Source: Sphingobium_A sp965228065 (GTDB taxonomy: Bacteria; Pseudomonadota; Alphaproteobacteria; Sphingomonadales; Sphingomonadaceae). From it: a DNA stretch of 64,000 nucleotides. Below are positions 8,470 through 17,261 of the stretch, in pieces. The notes below the pieces were generated by a model. It saw nothing but the letters and a program-made list of their open reading frames with translations, ran no database searches and was not told the origin of the DNA. The stretch covers positions 2,728,001 to 2,792,000 of the forward strand of contig OZ245788.1 of the NCBI GenBank assembly GCA_965228065.1, read 5' to 3'. The position numbers and the translations under genes are program-made. Each line of letters opens with the position of its first letter. Positions within the stretch are counted from its first letter, which is position 1.

Positions 8470-9012
8470 ATGATCGAGAAAGTGACTCCGGCAGCCGCGA
8501 TGCTTGCCCTGTGCTGCATCGCCACCCCGGCCCAGGCGGACGTGACCGGTACGGTCAACGCCACCATCACGCTTACCACCGGGTGCATCATCAACGCGCA
8601 GAGCGTGAACAACGGTGCTGCGACCGTCAATTTCGGCACGATCGATTTCAATTCGCACACCAGCCTGTTCGTGCAGGCCGACAGCGAAATCGCCGGTGGT
8701 GCCTCCGGCATTGCGGTCCAGTGTAGCCCGGGCATCGCGCCTTCGCTGATCTTCGGTGCCGGCGCTCATGACGGTCAGGGCACCGGATCGGGCAATCGTG
8801 CGATGGCGCATGCCACCGCCAGCGGCCAATATGTTCGCTACGCTCTCTATTCCGACAGTGGCCGCAACACCTTGCTTGCAATCGGACAGGGTGTGACGCT
8901 GGCGAGCGATGGCAGCGCGCAGACCGTCCATATCTATGGCCGTGCCTTTGGCGCGGCGGGGCTCGTGACCGGTACCTATTCCGACACGGTGCTCGTCACT
9001 CTCCAGCTCTAG
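8470..9012 (+). CDS. Csu-type pilus subunit (spore coat U domain)
   Basis: Secreted pilin of 180 residues, one spore-coat-U domain. The ATG at 8470 places the signal peptide (ending ATPAQA) at the N-terminus; an upstream in-frame ATG would add 27 residues without signal character. The mature protein has the family pattern: TLTTGCIIN with an early cysteine, VNFGTIDF, a second cysteine in VQCSPG, and the terminal GTYSDTVLVTLQL strand. In archaic chaperone-usher systems such as Csu, this type of subunit polymerises by donor-strand exchange into thin adhesive pili. As first gene of five it is the best candidate for the main rod subunit. Confidence 0.85.
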   Translation: MIEKVTPAAAMLALCCIATPAQADVTGTVNATITLTTGCIINAQSVNNGAATVNFGTIDFNSHTSLFVQADSEIAGGASGIAVQCSPGIAPSLIFGAGAHDGQGTGSGNRAMAHATASGQYVRYALYSDSGRNTLLAIGQGVTLASDGSAQTVHIYGRAFGAAGLVTGTYSDTVLVTLQL

Positions 9013-9024
9013 TTCGATCCGGTC

Positions 9025-9570
9025 ATGACGGCGATCAGGCTCCCCGTGTCCGGAGCAGCGGCGGCGCTCGCCCTCGCGACTTCCCTCTTGCCGGCGGATG
9101 CGCACGCTGAAACCGGCAAGAGCTTCCAGGTTTCGGCGACGATCGAGCCGGGATGCCTGGTCGACGGGCTGGGAGCGAGCGGCAATGCCGGGAGTATCGG
9201 CACGCTCAATTTCGGAACTGCGTCGTCGTTGTCGACCGCGACCCGTACGGCCAGCCTGTCGGCCACCCAGTCGATCCGGTTGCGCTGCACGGCCGGTGTC
9301 CAGCTGCACATATCCATCGACGGCGGCGCGCATGCGAATCTGGGCGTGCGCCGCCTGCAACTCGGCAACACGACCACGCGGCTGGACTACAGCGTGTGCG
9401 AGGATGCCGCCTGCACCAAACCATTCGGGGTTTCCGTGGTGCGCAACATCACGATTGCGGCCGGCGATACCGAAGATGTGCGGCTTCCGATTTTCGGAAG
9501 CCTGACCCTGCCCGGAAACAAGCCGGCGGGCACCTATTCCGACACACTCATCGTCACCCTCAGCTGGTGA
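9025..9570 (+). CDS. Csu-type pilus subunit 2 (spore coat U domain)
   Basis: Secreted protein of 181 residues with signal peptide ending near DAHAE (residue 29). The spore-coat-U pattern is clear: SATIEPGCLVDG, IGTLNFGTAS, SIRLRCTAG and the closing PAGTYSDTLIVTLSW. An extra cysteine pair (SVCEDAACTKP) could form a second disulfide. It starts 12 bases after the first subunit gene, which indicates co-transcription. By analogy with csu operons it is a minor or adaptor subunit; which of the two pilins forms the rod cannot be decided from sequence alone. Confidence 0.83.
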   Translation: MTAIRLPVSGAAAALALATSLLPADAHAETGKSFQVSATIEPGCLVDGLGASGNAGSIGTLNFGTASSLSTATRTASLSATQSIRLRCTAGVQLHISIDGGAHANLGVRRLQLGNTTTRLDYSVCEDAACTKPFGVSVVRNITIAAGDTEDVRLPIFGSLTLPGNKPAGTYSDTLIVTLSW

Positions 9571-9589
9571 CGTCATGAAGGGGGATTCC

Positions 9590-10351
9590 ATGCGCCATCC
9601 ACGTCTTTATCCGTCTCTCCTGGCGGCACCGCTCATGATCGCGCTTGCCACGCTGCTGCCGGCGCCCGTTGCGGCACAATCCGGGCCGATCCTGATCTGG
9701 CCGGTCAATCCGACGATCCAGCCGGACGCGCGCTCGGCCGCATTGTGGCTGGAAAACCCCGGCAAGGCGCCGATCCAGCTTCAGGTCAGGGTGTTCGCCT
9801 GGCAGCAATCGGGCGATGGCGACGCTTATGCCGCGCAGACCGATGTTGTCGGCACGCCGCCGATGGTCACGATCGAACCCGGCCGCAAGCAACTCGTCCG
9901 ACTGACGCGCACTCAGCCGGCACCGGCGCGCACCGAGCAGGCATTTCGCATCATCGTCGACGAAATCCCCTTGCCCGGTGCGAAGCCGGCCGAAGATAGC
10001 GCGGCTCGTATCCAGTTCCGTATGCGCTATGCGATTCCGCTTTTCTCTTACGGCGCCGGCTTTGTTCAACCGGATGTAAAAGCGGCTGCACCCGCGCAGT
10101 CGCTCGCGTGGCGGATCGTCAACGAGGGTGGCGCTCGGTTCCTGGAGATCCGCAACACCGGCACGACCCATGCGCGGCTGGTTGATGCCGCGTTCGATGC
10201 CGATCCGAAGCCGTTCGCGCAGGGGTTGCTCGGCTATGTCCTTGCCGGTTCGACGATGCGCTGGCCTTTGCCCCAGGGGGCCGGAACGGGCGCGCTTCGG
10301 GTTTCGGTCAACGGAACTGCGACGACCTTGCCTGCCACGGCAGGCGGCTGA
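9590..10351 (+). CDS. Periplasmic pilus chaperone (PapD/CsuC-like)
   Basis: Fimbrial chaperone of 253 residues that would hold subunits folded and deliver them to the usher. The signal peptide ends at PVAAQ. The N-terminal immunoglobulin-like domain has LWLENPGKAPIQLQVRVFAW and the classic IEPGRKQLVRLTR strand that docks on subunits, followed by FRIIVDEIPL. The start at 9590 is supported by a strong ribosome site, AAGGGGG, seven bases upstream; an ATG five codons earlier lies before that site. Position between pilins and usher matches csu operons. Confidence 0.88.
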   Translation: MRHPRLYPSLLAAPLMIALATLLPAPVAAQSGPILIWPVNPTIQPDARSAALWLENPGKAPIQLQVRVFAWQQSGDGDAYAAQTDVVGTPPMVTIEPGRKQLVRLTRTQPAPARTEQAFRIIVDEIPLPGAKPAEDSAARIQFRMRYAIPLFSYGAGFVQPDVKAAAPAQSLAWRIVNEGGARFLEIRNTGTTHARLVDAAFDADPKPFAQGLLGYVLAGSTMRWPLPQGAGTGALRVSVNGTATTLPATAGG

Positions 10352-10416
10352 CCGGCGTGTACAATGACGCCCCGCCCGTGTTCCGCCCCGGGACCCGTAG
10401 TTTCGGGTGACCCGGC

Positions 10417-12777
10417 ATGCGTCGCTCACGCCTTGTCCGGATCTGCCGCCTTCCGGGGAAAGCGATGGCCGGCCTTGTCGTGCTGGCCATGGCGCAGCAG
10501 GCGGCAATCGCCGCGACGGTGCCGCCCCGGTTCGGCGCACTGCCCGGGCCCGACGAATCCGCCATGCGCGACAATGTCCAGCCGCTGCAGCTCGAACTCG
10601 TCGTCAATGGCGTCTCGTCGGGATTGATCGTGCCCGTCAGCCGGACCGGGCAGGGGCTGGAACTGGCGTCCGCCGACCTTGCTCAGGCAGGATTGATTCT
10701 GCCGCCCGGACTGGGCGATCGCATTGCCGTCGAAACGCTTGCCGGCGTACGTGCGCGATATGATGTTGGCGATCAGCGGCTCAGGCTGGACGTGCCGGCC
10801 GACTGGTTTCCGCGCCAGTCGATCACCGGCGCCGGTGCACGGCGGGAAAAACCGGTCAGCAGCTTCGGCGTGTTGCTCAACTATGATCTCAATTTCAGCG
10901 ATTCAGATGGTCGGGCACCTGTTGCGACGGCCTGGCTCGAGACCCGCATCTTCGGCTCATTCGGGCAGGTCGGCACCACCGGCGTGCTGCGTAGCGGCGG
11001 GCCGGGCGGAGGCGTGCATTTCACGCGCTACGACACGCGCTGGGTTCGTTCCGACGACGAGCATATGATCACTTATGAAGCGGGCGACTTCGTCACGCGC
11101 AGCCTGCCGGGCAACCGGCCGGTGCGCATGGCGGGGTTTCAGATCTCGCGCGATTTCTCGGTCCGCCCCGATATCGTCACCTATCCGCTGCCCGAATTCT
11201 CGGGGAAAGCAGGCCTGCCCTCAGCGGTCGATCTGTTCATCGACGGATATCGAACGGCGCGCGCGGATGTGCTGCCCGGGCCCTTCACCGTCGATGCCAT
11301 GCCGGGGCTGAGTGGCGCCGGACAGGCAGTGATTGCGGTCACGGACATGCTCGGACGTCGCGTGGCGACCAGTGTTCCCTTCTATGTCAGCAACGATCTG
11401 CTGCGACCGGGCCTGGCCGACTTCGCAGCCTCTGCCGGCGTGTTGCGTGAGGATTTTGGCCGATCGAACTTCGCCTATGGCGATCCGGCTGCCAGCGCAT
11501 CGTTGCGCTATGGTGTCGCGCCGATGCTGACGATCGAAGGTTCTGCCGACGCGACCGACGGCTTTGTCTCGGGCAGCGTCGGGGCGTTGGTTCAACTCGG
11601 CACCGCCGGCATCGTCCGGGCGGCCTATGCGTACAGTGATCGACGCGGCGACGAGGGCGATCGCCTGACGGTGGAATATCAATATCGCGCGCGGGGCTTC
11701 GGGCTGGCCGCCAGCCATGTCCGTGAGAGCGAGGATTTCAGCGATATCGGCGATATCGATCGCAACCATCATGCACGCGCCACGACCAACGTCACTGCCA
11801 GCCTGTCGCGCGACGCGATCGGCAGCTTCGCGCTCAGCTATATCGCGCAGACCGGCGGCGGACAGGATGTGCGACTGGCCAACGGATCCTGGTCGATGCC
11901 GGTCGCGAGGGGCGCGACACTCTATGCTTCGGGCGGTTATGAACTGGATCGCCGCGCATGGTCGGGTGCGCTCAATGTCATGATCCCGCTCGGCGGCGAT
12001 CGCGGCGCGGCTTCCGCCGGTATTGCGCGCGACGCACGGGGCGGAACCGCGTTGCGTGCCGACTATAGCCGCGCGATCCCGCTTTCGGGTGGGGCGGGCA
12101 TGAGCGCGTCGCTGGCGCGATCGTCGGCGAGCGGATTGTACGGCGCCGGTGAGCTTGACTGGCGCATGTCCAATGTCGAGTTGCGCGGCGGGGCCTATGG
12201 TGGGCGCGGGCAGTTCACCCGTTGGGTCGGTGCCAGCGGGGCGATCGTCACCATGGGTGGCCAGGTGTTCGCGGCGAACCGGATTTCTGACGCCTTCGTG
12301 GTGGTCAGCACCAGCGGCCGGGCAGGTGTTCCCGTGCTGTACGAGAACCAGCGAGTGGGAGTCAGCGATGCTGGCGGCCATGTGCTGGTGCCTTGGGTTC
12401 CGGGCTATTATCCGGCAAAATATCAGATCGATCCGCTCGGCCTGCCCGCGAATGTCTCCGCGCCCGAGGTCGAGCGCCGTGTCGCGGTGGCGCGCGGCAG
12501 CGGTTTCCTGCTGGAATTTCCGATCAAGGTGACCCGCTCGGCGCGGATATCCATGGTCGATGCCGCGGGGCAGCCGATCGCCATTGGAGCGTCCGCGACG
12601 ATCAATGGCGCCGCCCCCGCGTCGGTCGGCTGGGATGGGCTGCTGTTCGCGGAGGATCTGGAACCGGAAAACACTGTCGTCGTCACCCTGCCGGACGGCG
12701 GAACCTGCCAGGCGGCGTTCGCGGCCGGGCGCCCCGCCGAACAGCCCGAAATGATTGGACCCGTGACATGCCACTGA
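10417..12777 (+). CDS. Outer-membrane usher (FimD/CsuD-like)
   Basis: Usher of 786 residues, the size expected for archaic systems. A signal segment (GLVVLAMAQQAAIA) precedes an N-terminal domain with LQLELVVNGVSSGLIV. The barrel region has NYDLNFSDSDG, then the family motifs FEISRD-like QISRDFSVRPD, ELFIDGY-like DLFIDGYRTA and PGPFTVDAMPGLSGAG (plug region). The C-terminal domains end with QAAFAAG and a cysteine pair (GTCQAAF, PVTCH). It forms the secretion pore for the pilus. Its last 10 bases overlap the tip-adhesin start, implying coupled translation. Confidence 0.92.
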   Translation: MRRSRLVRICRLPGKAMAGLVVLAMAQQAAIAATVPPRFGALPGPDESAMRDNVQPLQLELVVNGVSSGLIVPVSRTGQGLELASADLAQAGLILPPGLGDRIAVETLAGVRARYDVGDQRLRLDVPADWFPRQSITGAGARREKPVSSFGVLLNYDLNFSDSDGRAPVATAWLETRIFGSFGQVGTTGVLRSGGPGGGVHFTRYDTRWVRSDDEHMITYEAGDFVTRSLPGNRPVRMAGFQISRDFSVRPDIVTYPLPEFSGKAGLPSAVDLFIDGYRTARADVLPGPFTVDAMPGLSGAGQAVIAVTDMLGRRVATSVPFYVSNDLLRPGLADFAASAGVLREDFGRSNFAYGDPAASASLRYGVAPMLTIEGSADATDGFVSGSVGALVQLGTAGIVRAAYAYSDRRGDEGDRLTVEYQYRARGFGLAASHVRESEDFSDIGDIDRNHHARATTNVTASLSRDAIGSFALSYIAQTGGGQDVRLANGSWSMPVARGATLYASGGYELDRRAWSGALNVMIPLGGDRGAASAGIARDARGGTALRADYSRAIPLSGGAGMSASLARSSASGLYGAGELDWRMSNVELRGGAYGGRGQFTRWVGASGAIVTMGGQVFAANRISDAFVVVSTSGRAGVPVLYENQRVGVSDAGGHVLVPWVPGYYPAKYQIDPLGLPANVSAPEVERRVAVARGSGFLLEFPIKVTRSARISMVDAAGQPIAIGASATINGAAPASVGWDGLLFAEDLEPENTVVVTLPDGGTCQAAFAAGRPAEQPEMIGPVTCH

Positions 12778-13784
12778 CCCTGTTCCGTCACGCTCTGATC
12801 GTCATCGGGTTGATCATGCCGTTCTGGGGTACGCCTGCGCATGCGCAGGCCTTCGGATCCTGCACGGTCGCCACCGCGAATGCCTCGCTGGGAAACGCGG
12901 GATCCTTCACCGTCGCGACGCAGGCCCAACATGGCAGTGGGGGAAGCGGAATGAGCTGCGCCACGATTTCGATCGCGACGACAAATTATCTGAAGGTGCG
13001 GCTGGTCAGCTCGACCTTCCTGCTGACCGGGCCAGGGGGCCGAACCATCCCGTTCAGCGTGGCAGCAACGGCGCAAGGTGCGGCGATCGCCGCCGGCAGC
13101 GAGGCGGATTTCTCGGGATTCGATCTGCTCGCGCTTTTCTCCGGGCCGGGTGGAGCGGTGCCGCTCTATTTCAGCACGACCGCAACGGGCGGGCTCGCCG
13201 CGGGCACCTATAGCGGTACCGTCAACCTTCGCTGGTATTTCTCGGTCTGCACGCTCGGGGTCGCCGGCGTGTGCGTAGGAACCTCCGAAAGCCCCGGCTT
13301 CACGCGGCCGGGACTCTTCACGACCCTGAACTGGGGGACGGGGGTAAATGTTGCCGTCAATGTCTCGCTGACGGTCGACAAGGATTGCCTGATCACCGCG
13401 CCGAATGTCGATTTCGGTTCCGTTCCACTGGTTTCGCGCTTCAATCCGGTTACCGGCATTGTCTCCATCCGCTGCAGTGCGGACACCAGCTATACGGTGG
13501 GGCTGAGCGACGGCGACAATTTCCTGAACGGCTGGCGGCGCATGCGGCGGGACCTGACCACCGATTATCTGCGCTACGAGATCTATCAGGGCAGCACCGG
13601 CACGGTGCGCTGGGGCACCAATGGCGCGGAACGGCGCAGCAGCGGGGCCGCCGACCAGAATCCCGGCACCTATGACGCCACAACACTTCAAGGGTATAAT
13701 TTCCACGCGGTGATCGACCCGACCCAGACCACGCCGCCTGCGGGCACCTATCGCGACACCATCATCCTGAACGTCGCTTTCTGA
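12768..13784 (+). CDS. Tip adhesin with two spore coat U domains (CsuE-like)
   Basis: Protein of 338 residues with signal peptide ending TPAHAQA. It contains two consecutive spore-coat-U domains, about 30-175 (FGSCTVATAN to GTYSGTVNLRWYF) and 190-338 (DKDCLITAPNVDFGSVPL to GTYRDTIILNVAF). In Csu systems the last gene encodes the two-domain tip subunit that contacts surfaces; size, position and domain number all fit. The ATG at 12768 overlaps the usher's end and gives a clean signal peptide. No gene follows on this strand, so the operon ends here. Confidence 0.85.
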   Translation: MPLTLFRHALIVIGLIMPFWGTPAHAQAFGSCTVATANASLGNAGSFTVATQAQHGSGGSGMSCATISIATTNYLKVRLVSSTFLLTGPGGRTIPFSVAATAQGAAIAAGSEADFSGFDLLALFSGPGGAVPLYFSTTATGGLAAGTYSGTVNLRWYFSVCTLGVAGVCVGTSESPGFTRPGLFTTLNWGTGVNVAVNVSLTVDKDCLITAPNVDFGSVPLVSRFNPVTGIVSIRCSADTSYTVGLSDGDNFLNGWRRMRRDLTTDYLRYEIYQGSTGTVRWGTNGAERRSSGAADQNPGTYDATTLQGYNFHAVIDPTQTTPPAGTYRDTIILNVAF

Positions 13785-13796
13785 TGCGGTACGCGC

Positions 13797-14114
13797 TCAG
13801 TCCGGCCTGTATTCGGCATTGAGATCGAGCAGGCGGTGTCCGAAAATCGACCGCGACTGCAGATCGATAACGATGACGAGAAATACGTTGAAGGTGCCGG
13901 TTTCGATCAGGACCTGGTCAAATCGCGCTTCGCTGTCCCTGTAGACATGCGCGACATCGCCTATGTCCGTGATGCCATCATTGCCAAGGCCCACCGCCGC
14001 CACATAGGGCCAGATATCGACGATTGCCTCCGCTTCGGCAGTCACGTTTCGCATCGGCTGCGAAAAGCACGCTGAGAATTCGGACGCGCTCAGTGGGTGA
14101 GGGGTGATCGTCAT
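13797..14114 (-). CDS. Hypothetical protein, 105 residues
   Basis: I do not recognise a named family. The protein looks like a soluble cytosolic domain: no signal peptide or membrane segment, a mix of helix (LSASEFSACFSQPM) and strands (AEAIVDIWPYVAAVG, RFDQVLIETGTFNVFLVIVID) and a basic end (IFGHRLLDLNAEY). The codon pattern looks genuine and no better frame exists here. It is convergent with the pilus operon and 12 bases from its end, and divergent from the YkvI-like gene. Its role is unknown. Confidence 0.6.
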   Translation of the reverse strand: MTITPHPLSASEFSACFSQPMRNVTAEAEAIVDIWPYVAAVGLGNDGITDIGDVAHVYRDSEARFDQVLIETGTFNVFLVIVIDLQSRSIFGHRLLDLNAEYRPD

Positions 14115-14272
14115 CTCACCAGGAGCGGGGTGAACAGAGGCGGCGTCAAGTGTTGCGACGGTGGAAGGCCTGTGCTTGGCTTATCGCCGAGCCGGGGTTA
14201 AATGCCTGCTCTGGGCCGATCCGGCGCGTGCCCAGGCTGGCGGGATCAAGGTCGCGGATGTTGACATCCAGG

Positions 14273-14300
14273 TTGACTTTATCTGGGCAGGACATATTTT
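14273..14300 (+). promoter_or_regulatory. Possible promoter for the YkvI-like gene
   Basis: TTGACT at 14273-14278 and TATTTT at 14295-14300 are separated by 16 bases, close to the sigma-70 optimum. The gene starts 64 bases downstream. This is the only good match in the 250-base gap between the divergent small gene and this one. Evidence is pattern only. Confidence 0.3.
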
Positions 14301-14363
14301 GCCGATCTTGAAAATATGACTGCCGGGCAATACAGCTCTCGAGCAGCAGGGGAGCTTTGAAGA

Positions 14364-15470
14364 ATGGCAGAGAACGCGCAACCGAGTTGGTTCCAGCGGA
14401 TTCTGCTGCCCGGCTTCGCTTTCAAGGCAGTGGTGATCGGCGGCGGGTACGCCACGGGCCGTGAACTTGCCGAATTCTTCATGCCGAGTGGGCCATGGGG
14501 CGGTCTTGCCGCGATGGTGCTGGCGACCGTGCTGTGGAGCGTCATCGCCGCAGTCACGTTCGCCTTTGCCCGGCATGTCGGTGCCTATGATTACCGGACT
14601 TTCTTCGCGCGCCTTCTGGGGCCGGGCTGGATCGCGTTCGAGATCGCCTATGTCCTGTTCGTCATCCTGATCCTGGCCGTGTTCGGCGCGGCTGCGGGCG
14701 CGATCGGGGCGGCGATGTTCGGCCTGCCGCCGATCGTCGGCACCTTGGCGCTGGCCGGGTCGATCGCCGGCTTCGCGGCGTTCGGAAACTCGTCGGTCGA
14801 GCATCTGTTCAAATATGTCTCGTTCCTGCTCTACGGCGTCTATGCGATTTTCCTGGTGCTGGCGCTGCTCACCTTCGGCGACAAGATCTCGATGAATTTC
14901 GGCATCCCGGCGCCGTCGGACGGCTGGGCGCTGGGTGGCCTGACCTACGCCAGCTACAACATCGTCGGCGCGGTCGTGATCCTGCCCGTGCTGCGGCACC
15001 TGACCAGCCAGCGCGACGCGATCGTCTCGGGGCTTATCGCGGGTCCGCTGGCGATGGCGCCCGCGATCATATTCTTCGTCTGCATGATCGCCTTCTATCC
15101 GGCGATCGAGCACGAGACTCTTCCGTCGGACTTCATGCTGACGCAGCTCGACATGCCGCTGTTCCACCTGGTGTTCCAGTTCATGATCTTCGCCGCGCTG
15201 CTCGAAAGCGGCACCGGTTCGGTCCACGCCATCAACGAACGTATCGCGACCGTCTGGCGTGCGCGTCGCGGCACGGAACTGAGCACCACGGCGCGTGCGG
15301 TGATCGCGGCCGGGATGCTGATCGGTTGCATCTTCGTGGCCAATCATTTCGGCCTCGTGGCACTCATCGCCAGCGGCTATCGCATGCTCGCCTATATGTT
15401 CCTGGCCGTCTTCGTCGTCCCGCTCTTCACCGTGGGCGTTTACCGGCTGCTCCGTCACCGGGCGGTGTAA
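14364..15470 (+). CDS. YkvI-like inner-membrane transporter
   Basis: Polytopic membrane protein of 368 residues with about ten hydrophobic segments spread over the whole length, no signal peptide and a short basic C-terminus (YRLLRHRAV). The start MAENAQPSWFQRILLPGFAFKAV and GGGYATGRELAEFF near residue 30 fit the YkvI group of the APC-like (LeuT-fold) superfamily. The glycine-rich GGGYATGRE unwound helix would be a substrate site. Substrate unknown; an amino-acid or ion-coupled carrier is likely. It stands alone with its own terminator and is the last clearly chromosomal gene before the tRNA fragment. Confidence 0.75.
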   Translation: MAENAQPSWFQRILLPGFAFKAVVIGGGYATGRELAEFFMPSGPWGGLAAMVLATVLWSVIAAVTFAFARHVGAYDYRTFFARLLGPGWIAFEIAYVLFVILILAVFGAAAGAIGAAMFGLPPIVGTLALAGSIAGFAAFGNSSVEHLFKYVSFLLYGVYAIFLVLALLTFGDKISMNFGIPAPSDGWALGGLTYASYNIVGAVVILPVLRHLTSQRDAIVSGLIAGPLAMAPAIIFFVCMIAFYPAIEHETLPSDFMLTQLDMPLFHLVFQFMIFAALLESGTGSVHAINERIATVWRARRGTELSTTARAVIAAGMLIGCIFVANHFGLVALIASGYRMLAYMFLAVFVVPLFTVGVYRLLRHRAV

Positions 15471-15507
15471 GTCGTCGCAGAAACGCCGGCTTTCGGCGAA
15501 CACAGAC

Positions 15508-15540
15508 AAGGGGGCGAGGCCGAAGGGCGCTCGCCCCCTT
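15508..15540 (+). terminator. Rho-independent terminator after the YkvI-like gene
   Basis: The 10-bp arms AAGGGGGCGA and TCGCCCCCTT enclose a 13-base loop, 38 bases after the stop codon. The following CTTGT tract is weakly T-rich. A second hairpin (CTGGAAGCG/CGCTTCCAG, 15568-15590) lies just beyond and may back it up. Confidence 0.75.
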
Positions 15541-15734
15541 CTTGTATCTCGACCAGGCTATTATCCGCTGGAAGCGCTTCACGCTTCCAGTTCTGGCAAT
15601 CCCAAGAATCGCGTTTGATCGTTCAAGCCATGCCAATGCATGTCATTGGAGGCGAAAAAGCGTGGGGCGAAATGTGGGCGCGACTTTGATCGCGGGCTGG
15701 AAACGGCGGTAATCCGGCATTTCTCGCTTTGCGA

Positions 15735-15785
15735 TGGTGACCCCTACGAGAATCGAACTCGTGTTTTCGCCGTGAGAGAGCGCCT
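15735..15785 (-). other. tRNA-Glu 3' fragment, probable attachment site
   Basis: Read on the minus strand this stretch gives an anticodon arm with loop CUCUCAC (anticodon CUC, Glu), a variable region, a perfect T-arm (ACGAG-TTCGATT-CTCGT), the acceptor half AGGGGTC and the 3' ACCA. The D-arm and 5' acceptor half are absent: beyond 15785 the sequence is unrelated and leads straight to an integrase. This is the typical scar left when an element integrates in the 3' end of a tRNA gene. The restored intact tRNA should then lie at the far end of the element, outside this window. Confidence 0.78.
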
Positions 15786-15899
15786 CAAACACGATAATGG
15801 ACGTCCATGGATATCAATAAAATCAATCAGTTATAGAGAAAATGTACTTCGTCATCCCACATGATCCAGCTATTTCTATGGACCATGTTTTTGTGACGG

Positions 15900-17261
15900 A
15901 TGACCATGTCCCGCGTTTCCGCCGATCTCCGGCTACAAGACCGCAGCGCCCGCGCGCGACTTCGCATTCGGCACCATCCCTATTGGCGCATGGTCAGCGA
16001 AGGCCGGCATATCGGCTATTACAAGGGCAAGCGCGGCGGCACCTGGGTCGCGCGCCATCGCCCGCCCGGCATCGACGGTAACGGCACCAAGCAGTCATTG
16101 GGCGTCGCCGACGATGTCGGGATCGCCGACGGCCAGACCGTCCTCAACTGGAAACAGGCGCTCGAAAAGGCGACCCGCTGGTTCGAGCTCCAGGATAAAG
16201 GCGGCGTCGACACCGCCCTCAATCCCGACATCACCGTCGCCGAGGCCGTCGACGCCTATCTCGCGATCCGCAACGCACGACGTACGGCACAGTCGGGCTG
16301 CGAGGCACTCTCGGACGCCGCCAGCAATCTCACCCGCAACGTCCTCCAGGACCGGCTGCTTGCCCGCCTGCCGCTTGCCCGCCTCACCGAAGCCGATCTC
16401 AAGGCTTGGCAATTGCGGACCCTGCGACGCCGCTCGACCATCCAACGGGTCGTCAACGACCTCAAGGCCGCGCTCAATCGCGCCTGGACCGAGCATCGTC
16501 GCGCGCTGCCCGGCGACCTGCCCGTGGTCATCAAACATGGCCTTGTCATCGAAGCTCACGCAATCGCCAGGGCAAAGGCGCGCGACAACCAGATCCTCGC
16601 CGATGACCAGATCCGCCGGATCATCGCTGCAGCACTTGCCCTGGACCAGGATTTTGGGCGGCTCGTGGTGCTGCTCGCCGCAACCGGCGCGCGGTTCGCG
16701 CAGGTCAAGCGGATGAGCGTCGCCGATGTCCAGGTAGCGCACGGACGCGTAATGGTTCCCGAATCCTTCAAGGGCTCAAAACAGGCCACCGCCTATATCC
16801 GCGTCGCGGTCGGCGCCGATACGCTCGGCGTCCTCGCACCCGTCCTGGAAGGCCGTCCCCTTTCAGCGCCGCTCCTGGAGCGCTGGCGTCACGTCCAGGT
16901 CAAGACCGCCGAGCGGCGCAGCGCCACTCAGATCTGGGAACGCGACGAGCGCGGCCTATGGTCGACCGCCTCGGAAATGACCCGGCTCTGGCACCAGGCC
17001 TGTGAGGATGCCGGCATGTCCCTCAGTACGATCCCATATGCGCTCAGGCATTCGTCGATCGTGCGCGGATTGCGCGCAGGCCTGCCTATTCGTCTGGTCG
17101 CTGCCCTTCACGACACCTCGGTTGCCATGATCGAGCGGCATTATTCAAGATGGATCACCGAGGGGCTCGACGAGCTTGCTGCGCGGGCGGTGGTGCCGCT
17201 GGTCGGCACGGCGGGCGGGGCTCCGACTGTCTCGCGGATACCGGATCGGATCCTAGTATAG
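15900..17261 (+). CDS. Tyrosine-type site-specific integrase
   Basis: Integrase of 453 residues that would insert and excise the island at the adjacent tRNA fragment. An N-terminal arm-binding part with HPYWRMVSEGRHIGYYKG is followed by a core-binding helical region at about 110-225 and the catalytic domain. Catalytic residues visible: Arg265 (ATGARFAQ), Arg383 (PYALRHSS), His404 (AALHDTS) and the nucleophile Tyr415 (ERHYSRW). The first histidine of the usual HxxR motif is a tyrosine (YALR). The start is ATG at 15900 or 15906. A 12-bp palindrome ATGGACGTCCAT (15797-15808) lies between att fragment and gene. It appears intact. Confidence 0.9.
   Translation: MTMSRVSADLRLQDRSARARLRIRHHPYWRMVSEGRHIGYYKGKRGGTWVARHRPPGIDGNGTKQSLGVADDVGIADGQTVLNWKQALEKATRWFELQDKGGVDTALNPDITVAEAVDAYLAIRNARRTAQSGCEALSDAASNLTRNVLQDRLLARLPLARLTEADLKAWQLRTLRRRSTIQRVVNDLKAALNRAWTEHRRALPGDLPVVIKHGLVIEAHAIARAKARDNQILADDQIRRIIAAALALDQDFGRLVVLLAATGARFAQVKRMSVADVQVAHGRVMVPESFKGSKQATAYIRVAVGADTLGVLAPVLEGRPLSAPLLERWRHVQVKTAERRSATQIWERDERGLWSTASEMTRLWHQACEDAGMSLSTIPYALRHSSIVRGLRAGLPIRLVAALHDTSVAMIERHYSRWITEGLDELAARAVVPLVGTAGGAPTVSRIPDRILV

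Noticed and set aside
11221..13706. Two long antisense frames opposite usher and adhesin
   Set aside because: The sense genes have signal peptides and family motifs; the antisense products are repetitive and charged.
14181..15509. Long open frame (442 codons) opposite the YkvI-like gene
   Set aside because: It is the antisense shadow of a clear membrane protein: acidic/His/Arg-rich low-complexity product, no domain and no ribosome site. High-GC codon bias creates such frames.
15568..15590. Second hairpin CTGGAAGCG/CGCTTCCAG as an independent terminator
   Set aside because: Nine-base arms but followed by TTCTGG without a T-run. It may support the first terminator or belong to the region near the tRNA; not called alone.
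15735..15785. Complete tRNA gene
   Set aside because: Only the 3' part from the anticodon arm is present; no D-arm or 5' acceptor strand could be found in the next 100 bases.
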